Under the pieces are notes generated by a model. It was given only the letters and a program-made list of their open reading frames with translations. It was not told the origin of the DNA and did no database searches. 52,758 nt of DNA from Candidatus Omnitrophota bacterium (GTDB taxonomy: Bacteria; Omnitrophota; Omnitrophia; Omnitrophales; Aquincolibacteriaceae), in contig JAFGHI010000026.1 of assembly GCA_016930235.1 (NCBI GenBank), positions 1 to 52,758 of the forward strand. The letters are read 5' to 3'. Positions 1 to 9,902 of the stretch are shown one piece after another. Within the stretch, counting starts at the first letter, position 1; every line of letters starts with the position of its first letter. The position numbers and the translations under genes are program-made.

Positions 1-276
1 AATCCTCTTTATATGAATCGTTCCGGGGGAAGATTGACGGACCGCAGTGTCCGGCGAATGATATTGAAATATGCGAAAAGAATTGGTCTTAAAACAGATA
101 TTTCACCTCATACGTTGAGGCATTCTTTCGCAACGCACATGCTCGACCGAGGGGCTGATCTAAGAAGCGTTCAAGAACTTTTGGGGCATGAAAATCTGTC
201 GACGACTCAAATTTATACTCATGTAACGACTAAGCGACTGAAGGAAGCCTATGATGCGGCTCATCCCAGAGCTTAA
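1..276 (+). CDS. Tyrosine recombinase (XerC/XerD-type), C-terminal fragment truncated by the window edge
   Basis: Frame is open from base 1; [40 protein letters not shown] is the tyrosine recombinase catalytic signature (H-x-L-R-H ... LGH ... Y). Confidence 0.93.
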   Translation, partial: NPLYMNRSGGRLTDRSVRRMILKYAKRIGLKTDISPHTLRHSFATHMLDRGADLRSVQELLGHENLSTTQIYTHVTTKRLKEAYDAAHPRA

Positions 277-303
277 GGGTTGGATGAAGGATAGAAGGTT
301 GGA

Positions 304-1731
304 ATGATGCAGGAAAAGCATGACGAAAGAGTGGATAGGAAAATATTGTGGATTTCTCCATGGAAGAAATTGTTTCTCTCTTTTTTAGGAGATCTGGCTT
401 TTATCTTTTTCGGTGTATTTTATTTACCTGTTTTTTTGACGAAAATTTCACAAGCGCAAAGCCGATGGGCCCTGATCAAAGAGCGTTTGGGTTTTTTGCC
501 CGATCCATTACGTCAAAGCATTCGCGCAAAAAAAATTCTTTGGATTCATGCTGTGAGTGTAGGAGAGGTGATGGCGGCAAAATTATTTATAGAAAAGTGG
601 ACGGAGAAGGACCAAACCCCTCATCTTGTTTTGACCACGGTGACTCCGACAGGGCAGAAAATTGCCAAAGGACTGGAGTCCCCGAGCGTGTCTGTTTGTT
701 ATTTCCCTTTTGATCTTTCTTGGGTTGTCCGTCGTTTTATCCGCATTTTGAAACCCGTTTGTTTATTACTTTTAGAAACGGAATTGTGGCCTAATTTACT
801 GCTGGAATCCCAGCGTGCGGGCGTTCCTGTGGGGGTCTTAAATGGAAGATTGTCCCCTCATTCAACCAAGCAATACCGTCGGTTCGGATTTCTATTCAAA
901 CCTCTTTTCGAGAGTTTGAGTTTTGTCTGTACTCAAACAGATGAAGATCAGGATCGGTATATTCATTGCGGTGTTGAGCCCGAGCGCGTTCAGATTCTGG
1001 GGAACATGAAATTCGATCAAATTGCGCTGATGGAAAAACAAGAAGATGATCAAGATGAGTTAAGATCGAAGTGGCATTTTTCTTCTGAAGACCGGGTATG
1101 GATTGCTGGAAGTACCCACCCCGGGGAAGAAGAAAAAATTTTACAAGTATTTAACCAAGTACGAGAAAATCAACAATTACTAAAACTTTTAATTGCTCCA
1201 CGACACATTGAACGTGCCAAAAAGCTGGCCAAGCTTGCAGCAAAAAAAGGGTTTCGCGTATGGCTTACGAGCGATACCCGGCCGGCCGGCGATTTTGACG
1301 TGGTCGTTTTGGATCGCTTGGGAGTGTTGAAACATCTTTATGCTCTCGCCAATGTGGTTTTCGTGGGAGGTAGTTTCGTGTCAAGGGGAGGACAAAACCC
1401 GATTGAACCTGCAAGTTTTCGCAAACCGATTCTTCACGGCCCTCACACCTTTAATTTTGCGAGGATTTACCATGTTCTCGATCAAGAAGGTGGGGCGTTG
1501 ATGGTGAAGGATACCGAACAACTTCAGTTTGCTCTTAAACGGCTTTTAGAAGATGTGCGAGAAGGACAACAGATCGGTGATCGCGCCTATGAGATCGTAA
1601 AAAAGCTCCAGGGAGCTACTGAGAGGCATGTCGGTTGGGTTTTGGATTTTCTTGCCCCGGCATTGAAGGAAAGGATTCACGATGTTCAACGAAATGCGAA
1701 GTTATTTTCGCCGACTGGCAGAAGGATGTGA
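304..1731 (+). CDS. waaA: 3-deoxy-D-manno-octulosonic acid (Kdo) transferase
   Basis: 475 aa; WIHAVSVGEVMAAKLFIEKW, LETELWPNLL, GVLNGRLS and GGSFVSRGGQNPIEPA are typical WaaA/KdtA motifs. Confidence 0.95.
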   Translation: MMQEKHDERVDRKILWISPWKKLFLSFLGDLAFIFFGVFYLPVFLTKISQAQSRWALIKERLGFLPDPLRQSIRAKKILWIHAVSVGEVMAAKLFIEKWTEKDQTPHLVLTTVTPTGQKIAKGLESPSVSVCYFPFDLSWVVRRFIRILKPVCLLLLETELWPNLLLESQRAGVPVGVLNGRLSPHSTKQYRRFGFLFKPLFESLSFVCTQTDEDQDRYIHCGVEPERVQILGNMKFDQIALMEKQEDDQDELRSKWHFSSEDRVWIAGSTHPGEEEKILQVFNQVRENQQLLKLLIAPRHIERAKKLAKLAAKKGFRVWLTSDTRPAGDFDVVVLDRLGVLKHLYALANVVFVGGSFVSRGGQNPIEPASFRKPILHGPHTFNFARIYHVLDQEGGALMVKDTEQLQFALKRLLEDVREGQQIGDRAYEIVKKLQGATERHVGWVLDFLAPALKERIHDVQRNAKLFSPTGRRM

Positions 1732-2737
1732 AACCGGTAGTTTGGCCACAATTTTATGTCCCGTGACGGAGGTGATTTCAAAAATTTATCATTTTAGCGT
1801 TAGGACCGTTCGAGCGCTTTATGAAAAAAAGATACTTAAACGGAAAAGACTTCCGTTCCCTGTGGTCAGTGTCGGAAATCTGACTTGGGGAGGGACGGGG
1901 AAAACGCCGGTTGTTGAATATTTAGCCCGGCGGGTCGGTGAGCGCCGAAGGAATGTCCTGATTTTGACTCGCGGCTATAGCCACGATGAGATCAATCAGA
2001 TGAAGCATCATCTTCCCCATGTAGGGATTGGTGTTGGGAAGAATCGCTATCGAGTCGGGAAAAGACTAGGGAAAAAGACCCGCTATGATCTTGCGATTTT
2101 AGATGATGGGTTCCAACACTTTCCCATCGAAAGAGATATTGAGATCATTACGGTTAATTGTCTTAACCCCTTTGGGAATGGCAAACTCATCCCCCGGGGT
2201 ATCTTGCGTGAACCCGTCAGTGTACTTCAAAAAGCAGCGATTATCGTGATGACACACGTCAACCTCGTGCGCCCTAAAGAACTGCAAGAATTAAAAACCA
2301 GGCTTCAATCGTTAGCGCCAGAGGCTTTTATTGTGGAGTCTTATCTTGAGCCGCTTTTCTTTTATCGGGCAAAGAAAAGATCGCGGGTATCGATATCAAA
2401 GCTTCAAAATCAACGGGTGACAACCTTTTCGGCAGTTGGTGTCCCGCGATCGTTTCAGTTACTGCTTTCACAATATCAGATTCGTCCGATCCGGAATTTT
2501 GAATTTACGGATCATCACCAATTTTCCAAGGGTGAACTCGAAGAAATCAAAGAAATCAGTGCCTCGGCTTCAGCCAGTGAGATTATCACAACGGAAAAAG
2601 ATTTTTATCGTTGTCCGGATTTAATTACGGAAACCTTAAACCCTCTCGTGTTGGCGACGCGATTGAGAATTGCTTCCGGGGAAGAAGTTTTAACCGATAG
2701 ACTTTTTCATTTGTTAGGAGTGACTCCTCGATGGTGA
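1682..2737 (+). CDS. lpxK: Tetraacyldisaccharide 4'-kinase
   Basis: 351 aa; [24 protein letters not shown] (P-loop of LpxK), ILTRGYS, LDDGFQH; overlaps waaA by 50 nt. Confidence 0.94.
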   Translation: MFNEMRSYFRRLAEGCETGSLATILCPVTEVISKIYHFSVRTVRALYEKKILKRKRLPFPVVSVGNLTWGGTGKTPVVEYLARRVGERRRNVLILTRGYSHDEINQMKHHLPHVGIGVGKNRYRVGKRLGKKTRYDLAILDDGFQHFPIERDIEIITVNCLNPFGNGKLIPRGILREPVSVLQKAAIIVMTHVNLVRPKELQELKTRLQSLAPEAFIVESYLEPLFFYRAKKRSRVSISKLQNQRVTTFSAVGVPRSFQLLLSQYQIRPIRNFEFTDHHQFSKGELEEIKEISASASASEIITTEKDFYRCPDLITETLNPLVLATRLRIASGEEVLTDRLFHLLGVTPRW

Positions 2738-4680
2738 AGATTCTGGATCTTGCGGGTTATTTCGTCTTACGGGGGCTTGTCGGATTTTTTAATTTACTTC
2801 CGCACAGGATAGCGATCGGGATCGGCAGTATCCTGGGGCGGTGCGCTTATTATATGTCCGGCCGGCGGCGGGTGGCTTATGCGGATTTAAAATCAGCATT
2901 GGGCAACAGCTTGAGTGAAGCGGAAAGATGGCGGGTGGTTAAAAAGCATTACGCTCATCTGGGGAAGATGCTTGTTGAGATTCTTCGTTTTCCTTCGTTT
3001 GATCAAAAGATATTGGATCGAGTGGTCCGGATCCATCATCGCGAGCGTTTCGAGGAAGCTATTCAACAAGGGAAGGGAGTCGTTCTTTTGACGGCGCACT
3101 TCGGGAATTGGGAGCTTCTGCAAATTGTTTCTGGCATCCTCGGTAAACCCATGCATGTGCTGGCCCGTGAACAGAAACATTCCAAACTCAATGATTTTCT
3201 TAATGATTTACGTGAAATTCATGGCTCGGTTTCGGTTAAAAGAGGTATTGCCGTCCGCGATTTTCTCCGTGCTTTAAGAAAACAAGATTTAGTGGGGATT
3301 CTGGGGGATCAAGATGCGGGACGTGACGGGGGGATTATTATCCCTTTTTTTGGCCGTAAGACAACAATCCCCACTGGGGCTTTTGAACTGGCGAATCGAA
3401 CGGGCGCTCCTGTTTTACCGTGTTTTATTGTTCGAGGATCTGGGGCGTACCATGATATTTTTGTGGAACCTCCCATCGAGACAAGAGCTCATGAGAAATC
3501 GAAAGAATTTGTTAAATGCCAGACGGAAAAATACGTCAAAATTTTAGAAAACTACATTGGCCGGTATCCGGATCAGTGGCTGTGGGAGGCGAAACGATGG
3601 AAGTACACTTGGACAAAAAGGCTACTTATCTTATCTGACGGGAAAGCAGGCCACGTTAAGCAATCTAAAGCTTTAGCGAAGGCATTTAGAGATCTTCAGG
3701 ATCAATACGATAGGCCGGGGATGGAATACCCTACAAGAGTTATTGATGTTATTTTTAAGTCTGGAGTGCATCGGATTTTATTTCCTTTTGTGTGTTTGCT
3801 GATTTTGCCTTGGGCCCAGGGGCGAATTCGTTGGCTTAGTTTTTTCTTTAAGAAGGAAACATCTCAGGCTTTAGTGGAGGCCAGTGCAGATTTTGTAATT
3901 TCCGCAGGAGCGAGTCTTGCCCCTTTGAATCTTTGTCTTGCCAAAGATTCTAAAGCCAAAAGCATTGTTATTATGAAACCTTCTTTTCCTTTTCAATTTT
4001 TCCGTTATGATTTAGCGGTTATACCGGCGCATGACCGCGGAAAGGTCCCGACGCGGATTTTCAGGCGGTTGCTTGCCTTAGGCGAATCCGAACCCCAAAA
4101 GATTCAGGAAGCTTCAAAAAAGATTGCGGATGAAATTCCTTTACCCGAGAAGATAAAAATCAGCGTTTTCTTGGGAGGTCCTACACGGCATTTCCGGATG
4201 GAGCTTTCGAAAATCGAAGTGCTGTTTTCTGCTTTGGACCGGTTATCTAAGAAAGTGGGTGATTATCTGGTTACGACGTCTCGGAGGACACCTGATTTTA
4301 TTGCTCGGTATCTTAAGGACAAGATTGCGCGCGATCGGTCTTGTCAAATGCTCGTGGTGGCAAAAGAGGATCCCCGCCCGGAAGTTGTTCTGGGGATGAT
4401 GGATTTGGCGGATATCTTGATTGTGTCGGAGGATAGTATTTCGATGATTTCGGAGGCGGTTCAAACGGGCAAAAAAGTGATTGTCCTGAATTTGGATACA
4501 AAATCGCTTCCGGATAAGCATCGGCGTTTTCAAAAGGCGTTGCTCGAAAGGTCCGCAGTTGTTTCAGCAGCTCCCGAAGAACTCGAGGAGAAAATTCTTC
4601 AGGTCATAAAATTGCCGCCCTCCTTACTCCTTGAGGAGGAAAAGGTTGCTCTACAAAAGATATTACGGGAGATCTTATGA
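2731..4680 (+). CDS. Fusion: LpxL/HtrB-type lipid A acyltransferase (N-term) + ELM1/DUF1022-like domain (C-term)
   Basis: 649 aa; N-half has LLTAHFGNWELL and WEAKRWK (acyltransferase); C-half starts RLLILSDGKAGHVKQSKALAKAF and contains FLGGPTRHFRM and DILIVSEDSISMISEAVQTGKKV, typical of ELM1-like proteins. Confidence 0.85.
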   Translation: MVKILDLAGYFVLRGLVGFFNLLPHRIAIGIGSILGRCAYYMSGRRRVAYADLKSALGNSLSEAERWRVVKKHYAHLGKMLVEILRFPSFDQKILDRVVRIHHRERFEEAIQQGKGVVLLTAHFGNWELLQIVSGILGKPMHVLAREQKHSKLNDFLNDLREIHGSVSVKRGIAVRDFLRALRKQDLVGILGDQDAGRDGGIIIPFFGRKTTIPTGAFELANRTGAPVLPCFIVRGSGAYHDIFVEPPIETRAHEKSKEFVKCQTEKYVKILENYIGRYPDQWLWEAKRWKYTWTKRLLILSDGKAGHVKQSKALAKAFRDLQDQYDRPGMEYPTRVIDVIFKSGVHRILFPFVCLLILPWAQGRIRWLSFFFKKETSQALVEASADFVISAGASLAPLNLCLAKDSKAKSIVIMKPSFPFQFFRYDLAVIPAHDRGKVPTRIFRRLLALGESEPQKIQEASKKIADEIPLPEKIKISVFLGGPTRHFRMELSKIEVLFSALDRLSKKVGDYLVTTSRRTPDFIARYLKDKIARDRSCQMLVVAKEDPRPEVVLGMMDLADILIVSEDSISMISEAVQTGKKVIVLNLDTKSLPDKHRRFQKALLERSAVVSAAPEELEEKILQVIKLPPSLLLEEEKVALQKILREIL

Positions 4681-6806
4681 GAGTGCTTCAACTTCTTCCA
4701 TCTCTTGAAGTTGGCGGCGTGGAGCGTGGAGTTATCGACCTGGCGAAAGGGATGAAACAGCGTGGCGAATCGATCGTGGTGATATCTTCCGGAGGGCAAT
4801 TGGTTGCTGAGCTTCAAAAAATGGGAATTCCCCACTATGCTTTACCGGTTCATCGGAAATCTCTTTTTTCTTTGTCGTTGGTTCCCAAAATTGCTGAAGT
4901 GATTCGGCGTGAACGTATCGATATTATTCATGCGCGTAGCCGTGTCCCCGCGTGGTTGGGCTGGATTGCTGCAAGGATGACAGGAATTCCTTTTGTCACA
5001 ACTTGTCATGGCTATTATTCGACCCATCTTTTGAGTCATGTGATGGGGTGGGGTAAAAGAGTTATTGTTATTTCCAGGATTATCGGTCGTCACATGATCG
5101 ATCACTTTGGTGTCCCTCCCGATAGAATTCGGTTGGTTCATCGCGGGGTCAATCTCACCCAGTTTCCTTTCCGTCTTCCCAACGAGTTAAAAAAAAGGGA
5201 CCTTCGTTCGAACCCTTTTCGCATTGTGAATATTGGGCGTTTCTCTCCCATTAAAGGTCAGGTCGATTTTATTAAGGCGGTTCATCTCTTAAAACAAAAG
5301 TTTCCTTATCTTGAAGTTTGGCTTATCGGCTCTGAAGGAAAGGGCAAGAAGAAATATACGGAATTGGTCAAGAAGACGATTCATCAATTGGGAATGGAAT
5401 CTTGCGTCAAGTTGATGGGAACGCGCCGCGATATTCCTGATATTTTAGCCAAGGCTGACTTGCTTGTGCTTTCAACTCTTGTGCCGGAAGCTTTTGGCCG
5501 CGTTATTATCGAGGCGGGAGCTATAGGCGTTCCCGTGGTGGCGACGGGTGTCGGGGGAGTTTTGGATATCCTCGAGGATGGGCAGAATGGATTTTTGGTT
5601 TCTCCGAAAGATATTGAGGGCATGGCTCATGCCATGGGGGAGGTTCTCCGGGATCCCGAGCGCGCCAAAAATTTTGCGATTAAATTAAGAGAAAAGGTTG
5701 AGAAGGAGTTCTCTTTAGAGCAGATGACCAAGAAAACACTGGAGGTTTACCAGGAAATTAAGAAGCAGGAAAAGATTTTAATCATTAAATTGGGCGCTGT
5801 GGGAGACCTTATCCTGGGGGTGCCGAGTTTTCGAATGATACGCGAAAGATTTCCCCATGCGTTCATTTCTCTTTTGGTTGATCGGGACTTAGCCCCCTTA
5901 ATTTCGTCGTGTCCGTATTTGAACGAGGTTATCCCTGTTGACCGGAAGAAGCTTAACCAGTTCTCCTATCTTCTCAGAGTCGCTAAGAAGTTGCGCCAAG
6001 AAGGTTTTGACCGCTCGGTTGATCTTCAGAATTCGAAGTGGACTCATTTGTTGGCGTTTTTTTCGGGGATTGCTAAACGCTACGGTTTTCGGCGGGGTAA
6101 ATTTGGGTTTTTGGTGAATCGCCCGGACCACGGGTTCGATGTGGTTGAGTCGCCAGTCAAACATCAATTCCGGATTCTTTCCAAATTAGGCATCTCTGAG
6201 CTTGATGAAAAATTGGAATTGTGGCCGGATCCTGAATCGGAGAGGAAAATCGAGGAGGTCTTGCCTAGGGGAAGAGTGTCCAACGTGCCTTATCGTATAG
6301 GGCTGGTTTTAGGTTCAAGCAATAAATGGCCGACGAAAAGATGGCCGCTTTCTTCTTATTATGAGCTTTCGAAGAATCTCATGAACCGGTGGCCTTGCCA
6401 AATATTCTTGATTGGGACGGAGACGGATATTGATTGGCGTTCGGTTTTCCGTGATATCGATCAGAATCGTGTGATGGATATGATGGGAAAAACATCGCTC
6501 AAAGATTTGGTCTCCCTGATTTCGAGACTGGATGTTTTGGTAACAGGTGATACGGCACCTCTTCACGTGGCGAGTGCCGTGCGCACACGAGTAGTTGCTC
6601 TTTTTGGTCCCACAGATCCCAAACGGCATGTTCCGAACACTCAAGGGATTACGGTCCTTTATCGGTCGTTAGCTTGTCAGCCCTGTTACCGTGGAGAATG
6701 TCATCATGAAGAAAAGTTAGCATGCCTGAACCATATTTCGGCTCACGAGGTTATGGATGCTGTGACGAGACATCTTGAGTCGCTTAAAGCGGAGTGCTGC
6801 CTATGA
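4677..6806 (+). CDS. Fusion glycosyltransferase: GT4-type (N-term) + GT9 heptosyltransferase-type (C-term)
   Basis: 709 aa; N-half LPSLEVGGVERGVIDLAKGM ... LVLSTLVPEAFGRVIIEAGAIGVPVVATGVGG (GT4); C-half ILIIKLGAVGDLILGVPSFRMI ... VTGDTAPLHVASAVRTRVVALFGPTDP (GT9). Confidence 0.9.
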   Translation: MRVLQLLPSLEVGGVERGVIDLAKGMKQRGESIVVISSGGQLVAELQKMGIPHYALPVHRKSLFSLSLVPKIAEVIRRERIDIIHARSRVPAWLGWIAARMTGIPFVTTCHGYYSTHLLSHVMGWGKRVIVISRIIGRHMIDHFGVPPDRIRLVHRGVNLTQFPFRLPNELKKRDLRSNPFRIVNIGRFSPIKGQVDFIKAVHLLKQKFPYLEVWLIGSEGKGKKKYTELVKKTIHQLGMESCVKLMGTRRDIPDILAKADLLVLSTLVPEAFGRVIIEAGAIGVPVVATGVGGVLDILEDGQNGFLVSPKDIEGMAHAMGEVLRDPERAKNFAIKLREKVEKEFSLEQMTKKTLEVYQEIKKQEKILIIKLGAVGDLILGVPSFRMIRERFPHAFISLLVDRDLAPLISSCPYLNEVIPVDRKKLNQFSYLLRVAKKLRQEGFDRSVDLQNSKWTHLLAFFSGIAKRYGFRRGKFGFLVNRPDHGFDVVESPVKHQFRILSKLGISELDEKLELWPDPESERKIEEVLPRGRVSNVPYRIGLVLGSSNKWPTKRWPLSSYYELSKNLMNRWPCQIFLIGTETDIDWRSVFRDIDQNRVMDMMGKTSLKDLVSLISRLDVLVTGDTAPLHVASAVRTRVVALFGPTDPKRHVPNTQGITVLYRSLACQPCYRGECHHEEKLACLNHISAHEVMDAVTRHLESLKAECCL

Positions 6807-8842
6807 AGATCCTGATTGTCATGAAAAATTGGTTGGGGGATATCCTTTTTCAAATTCCCGCCCTTGAGGCTATTCAAAAACGTTATCCTGAAGCTGAGAT
6901 TGTTTGCATGGCCCCTTTGCGTTGTTCGGAAATCTTAAAGGGTCATCCTGCCATCGATCGTGTCATTGTTTTCGATGAAAAAAAGGAGCACCGATCCATA
7001 TTTTCGAGAATGAGATTTTTGTCGGCACTCCGAAAGGAAAAATGGGACAAAGGATTCCTTTTTCACCGTTCGCGAACACGCGCCATTCTTCTTTGGCTGG
7101 CAGGAGTCAAAGAGCGAATCGGTTATCAGGCGAAAAGGCGTTTTTTTCTGACGCATGCCATTACCGAACCCGAAGGTCTCATCCATCAAACGGATTATTT
7201 TCTTGAGCTTCTTCGCCGTGCGGGTTTTACCGATTTGCCGGACGAACGATATTGTTTTTGTTTTACGGATGAAGATCAAGAATCAGGCAAACGGTTTCTG
7301 CAAGAGCATCAACTCCATCGTTTTATCTGCTTCCATTTAGGTGCGAATTGGGAACCCAAGAGATGGCCCCCGGCTCACTTTGCCCATTTGGCGGACTTGA
7401 TTGCTGAAAAATGGGGATTGCGGGTCGTTTTAACCGGGACGGGGCAAGACGAAATCCTTCTGCAGGAATTCATGAAACATATTAAAAAAGCGGGAATCGT
7501 TTCTTTGGTGGGAAAAACAAATCTGGGAGAATTAGGGGCTATTTTCCAACAGGCCCTGTTTGTTGTTTCGGGAGATTCGGGGCCTATGCATATTGCTTCA
7601 GGTGTTGGAACCCGGGTTGTGGCTTTGTTTGGTCCTACAGATCCTTCGATAACAGGCCCACGGGGGATTGGAGAGTCAGCGGTTTTGTCTTATGTCCCGG
7701 AAGGTTATCAAGTTCCTTGGTACGGTAAGAAAATTCCGAAAGGGGGATGGCTGTCAAACATTACACCCGAACAAGTGATCAACGAGATTGAAAAGAGACA
7801 GTGGCATTTACCGGCCGTCTCCGGTATCCGCACGGATCGGATTCTCGTCCATCCATTGAAGGGAGAAAGAAAGACGGCACCTCCTCAGATTCTGATTGTG
7901 ACCTTAAGTAATCTCGGCGATGTTATTTTGACGACGCCCGTGATGATGCGCTTGAAAGCCCTCTTTCCCCAGGCCCAGTTGACGGTTGTTACCAGCGAAA
8001 AGGCCAGCGGGATTTTGAAAGGAAGCTGTGTCCTGGAGAAGATTGTTGTTTACGATAAGAAAGCCTCTTGGATTGAGAAATGGAAGTTCCTCCGGAAGCT
8101 CCGGGAAAAACGCTACGATCTTGTTGTTGATCTGCGCAATACAGCGATCCCCATCCTTGTGAATGCCGGGAAAAAAAGCCCGTTTTTTCGGAAGTTTAAG
8201 CAGGTGGCTTATCGGAACCGCCATTTGGAAATCCTTGACCAGATGAAGATTCCTTCGGTTGCGATCGAGCCCTTTGATTTTTATTCCCTCCGGGAAGAAG
8301 AGAGCGCTTTGGAGAAAATAAGGAACAAAGGGGTTTTGTCCCGGGAGGGGTTTATCGTGATTGCTCCGGTGGCAGCGAGCGAACTCAAGACTTGGCCGCT
8401 TGAGGAGTATGGAAAAGTCATCCGTCAGCTTTTAGCCGAAAGGAATGAACAAATCCTTCTTGTGGGGGATCAAAGGGAAGGAGCGATTGCCGAACCTCTT
8501 GTCGCCATTGATCCGGGACGAATTTTCAATATGGCTGGGAAAATAACGATCCGTGAAACGGCGTCCCTGATTCGAAAAGCGTCTCTCGTGATTTCTAACG
8601 ACAGCGCGATCATGCATTTGGGGTTTGAATTGGACCGGCCGGTTGTTGCTATTTTCGGACCTACGGATCCCAAAAGGTATGGGCGCACAGGCCCGCGTTT
8701 TAAAATCGTTCATGAAAATGCGCTTTGTATCCCGTGCCGGAAACCGCGATGCCGATTAGATCGCCAGGTATGCTTTGAAGACCTGAGTGCGGCAAAGGTT
8801 ATCCAGGCTTGCCGAGAGTTATCCTATGCTTCTGCCTGTTGA
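6803..8842 (+). CDS. Tandem GT9-GT9 heptosyltransferase-type protein
   Basis: ORF opens at 6794 but an ATG at 6803 overlaps the upstream stop (ATGA). Two complete GT9 units: MKILIVMKNWLGDILFQIPALEAI ... SGDSGPMHIASGVGTRVVALFGPTDP and ILIVTLSNLGDVILTTPVMMRL ... SNDSAIMHLGFELDRPVVAIFGPTDP. Confidence 0.9.
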   Translation: MKILIVMKNWLGDILFQIPALEAIQKRYPEAEIVCMAPLRCSEILKGHPAIDRVIVFDEKKEHRSIFSRMRFLSALRKEKWDKGFLFHRSRTRAILLWLAGVKERIGYQAKRRFFLTHAITEPEGLIHQTDYFLELLRRAGFTDLPDERYCFCFTDEDQESGKRFLQEHQLHRFICFHLGANWEPKRWPPAHFAHLADLIAEKWGLRVVLTGTGQDEILLQEFMKHIKKAGIVSLVGKTNLGELGAIFQQALFVVSGDSGPMHIASGVGTRVVALFGPTDPSITGPRGIGESAVLSYVPEGYQVPWYGKKIPKGGWLSNITPEQVINEIEKRQWHLPAVSGIRTDRILVHPLKGERKTAPPQILIVTLSNLGDVILTTPVMMRLKALFPQAQLTVVTSEKASGILKGSCVLEKIVVYDKKASWIEKWKFLRKLREKRYDLVVDLRNTAIPILVNAGKKSPFFRKFKQVAYRNRHLEILDQMKIPSVAIEPFDFYSLREEESALEKIRNKGVLSREGFIVIAPVAASELKTWPLEEYGKVIRQLLAERNEQILLVGDQREGAIAEPLVAIDPGRIFNMAGKITIRETASLIRKASLVISNDSAIMHLGFELDRPVVAIFGPTDPKRYGRTGPRFKIVHENALCIPCRKPRCRLDRQVCFEDLSAAKVIQACRELSYASAC

Positions 8843-9902
8843 CCGTCCGCCGCGTATCCTGATCACACGAACAGACCGCATAGGGGATCTAGTTCTTTCG
8901 ACGCCTGTGTTTCAGGTTTTACGGGAAAAGTATCCCGGCGCATGGCTGTCCTGCCTGACATTCTTGGAAAACCAGGAAATTGTCAAAGGGAATCCCTTTC
9001 TGGATGAGATTATTCTTTACGACAAGAAGGGGAGTGAAAAAGGTTTTTGGGGAAATCTTCGGTTCGCTCATGGAATTGCGCGAAGGAAGTTTGATGTTGT
9101 CATTCATCTTCATGCTACAAACCGGATGCATTGGGTCGGTTGGCTTGCCAAGATTCCGGTGAGAATCGGTTGGGACAGGAAGTGCCCATGGGCTATCAAC
9201 CATGCCTATCAAGATGTTAAAAAAAAGGGCCTTCAACATGAAGTGGAATACAATTTTGACCTGCTTCAATTTCTAGGGGTTGAAAAACCGGAGAGCTTGA
9301 AGACATTTTTTCCTGTTCAGGAGCGCTCGCGTCGGTCTCTTGAGAATCTTTTGCGCAATCATCAAGTTTCGCTCGACAGGGGTTTGGTCATTTTAAGTCC
9401 GGGAGCGAGTTGCCCGTCAAAAAGATGGCCTGCCCGCCGATTCGGGGAATTAATCAACGGTATCCGCCAAAAGCAGGAGGTGACGTTTATAGCCATCGGG
9501 ACGTCTGAAGATCAATCGTTAGTCAGGCAGATCCAGCAAGTTGCGGATCAACCTGTCTTGGATTTAAGCGGACGTCTAAACTTGGGGATGCTTGGGGCCT
9601 TGTTTGAAAAAACGGCTCTTTTGATTTCGAATGATTCGGGGCCTGTTCATATTGCCTCAGCATTGGCCGTTCCCGTTGTTTCTATTTTTGGGCGCAATGA
9701 TCCTGGGCTTTCGCCGACGAGGTGGAGACCTCTTGGGGAAAATTCGAAAGTCATATGGAAAGATGTCGGGTGCGAAAAGTGTTTGGCTCACCGATGCGAG
9801 ATCAATTTTCTTTGCATGGATGCCGTTTCGGTGGCGGAGGTTTTGAAGGCAGCGGAATCTCTTTTGGAGCCCTCGTTCGAAAAGGTGAAAGGGACAAGAT
9901 GA
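8826..9902 (+). CDS. GT9 family heptosyltransferase-type glycosyltransferase
   Basis: ILITRTDRIGDLVLSTPVFQVL ... LLISNDSGPVHIASALAVPVVSIFGRNDP; start chosen at the internal ATG 8826 (ORF opens at 8787). Confidence 0.9.
   Translation: MLLPVDRPPRILITRTDRIGDLVLSTPVFQVLREKYPGAWLSCLTFLENQEIVKGNPFLDEIILYDKKGSEKGFWGNLRFAHGIARRKFDVVIHLHATNRMHWVGWLAKIPVRIGWDRKCPWAINHAYQDVKKKGLQHEVEYNFDLLQFLGVEKPESLKTFFPVQERSRRSLENLLRNHQVSLDRGLVILSPGASCPSKRWPARRFGELINGIRQKQEVTFIAIGTSEDQSLVRQIQQVADQPVLDLSGRLNLGMLGALFEKTALLISNDSGPVHIASALAVPVVSIFGRNDPGLSPTRWRPLGENSKVIWKDVGCEKCLAHRCEINFLCMDAVSVAEVLKAAESLLEPSFEKVKGTR

Noticed and set aside
1-276. Integrase of a mobile element or prophage
   Set aside because: Only the C-terminus is present and it resembles housekeeping XerC/XerD; no phage or transposon genes are nearby.
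1682-1731. waaA/lpxK 50-nt overlap as a possible frameshift error
   Set aside because: Both proteins are complete, with start and motifs in place; lpxK could also begin at a later in-frame codon. Better explained as a real overlap.
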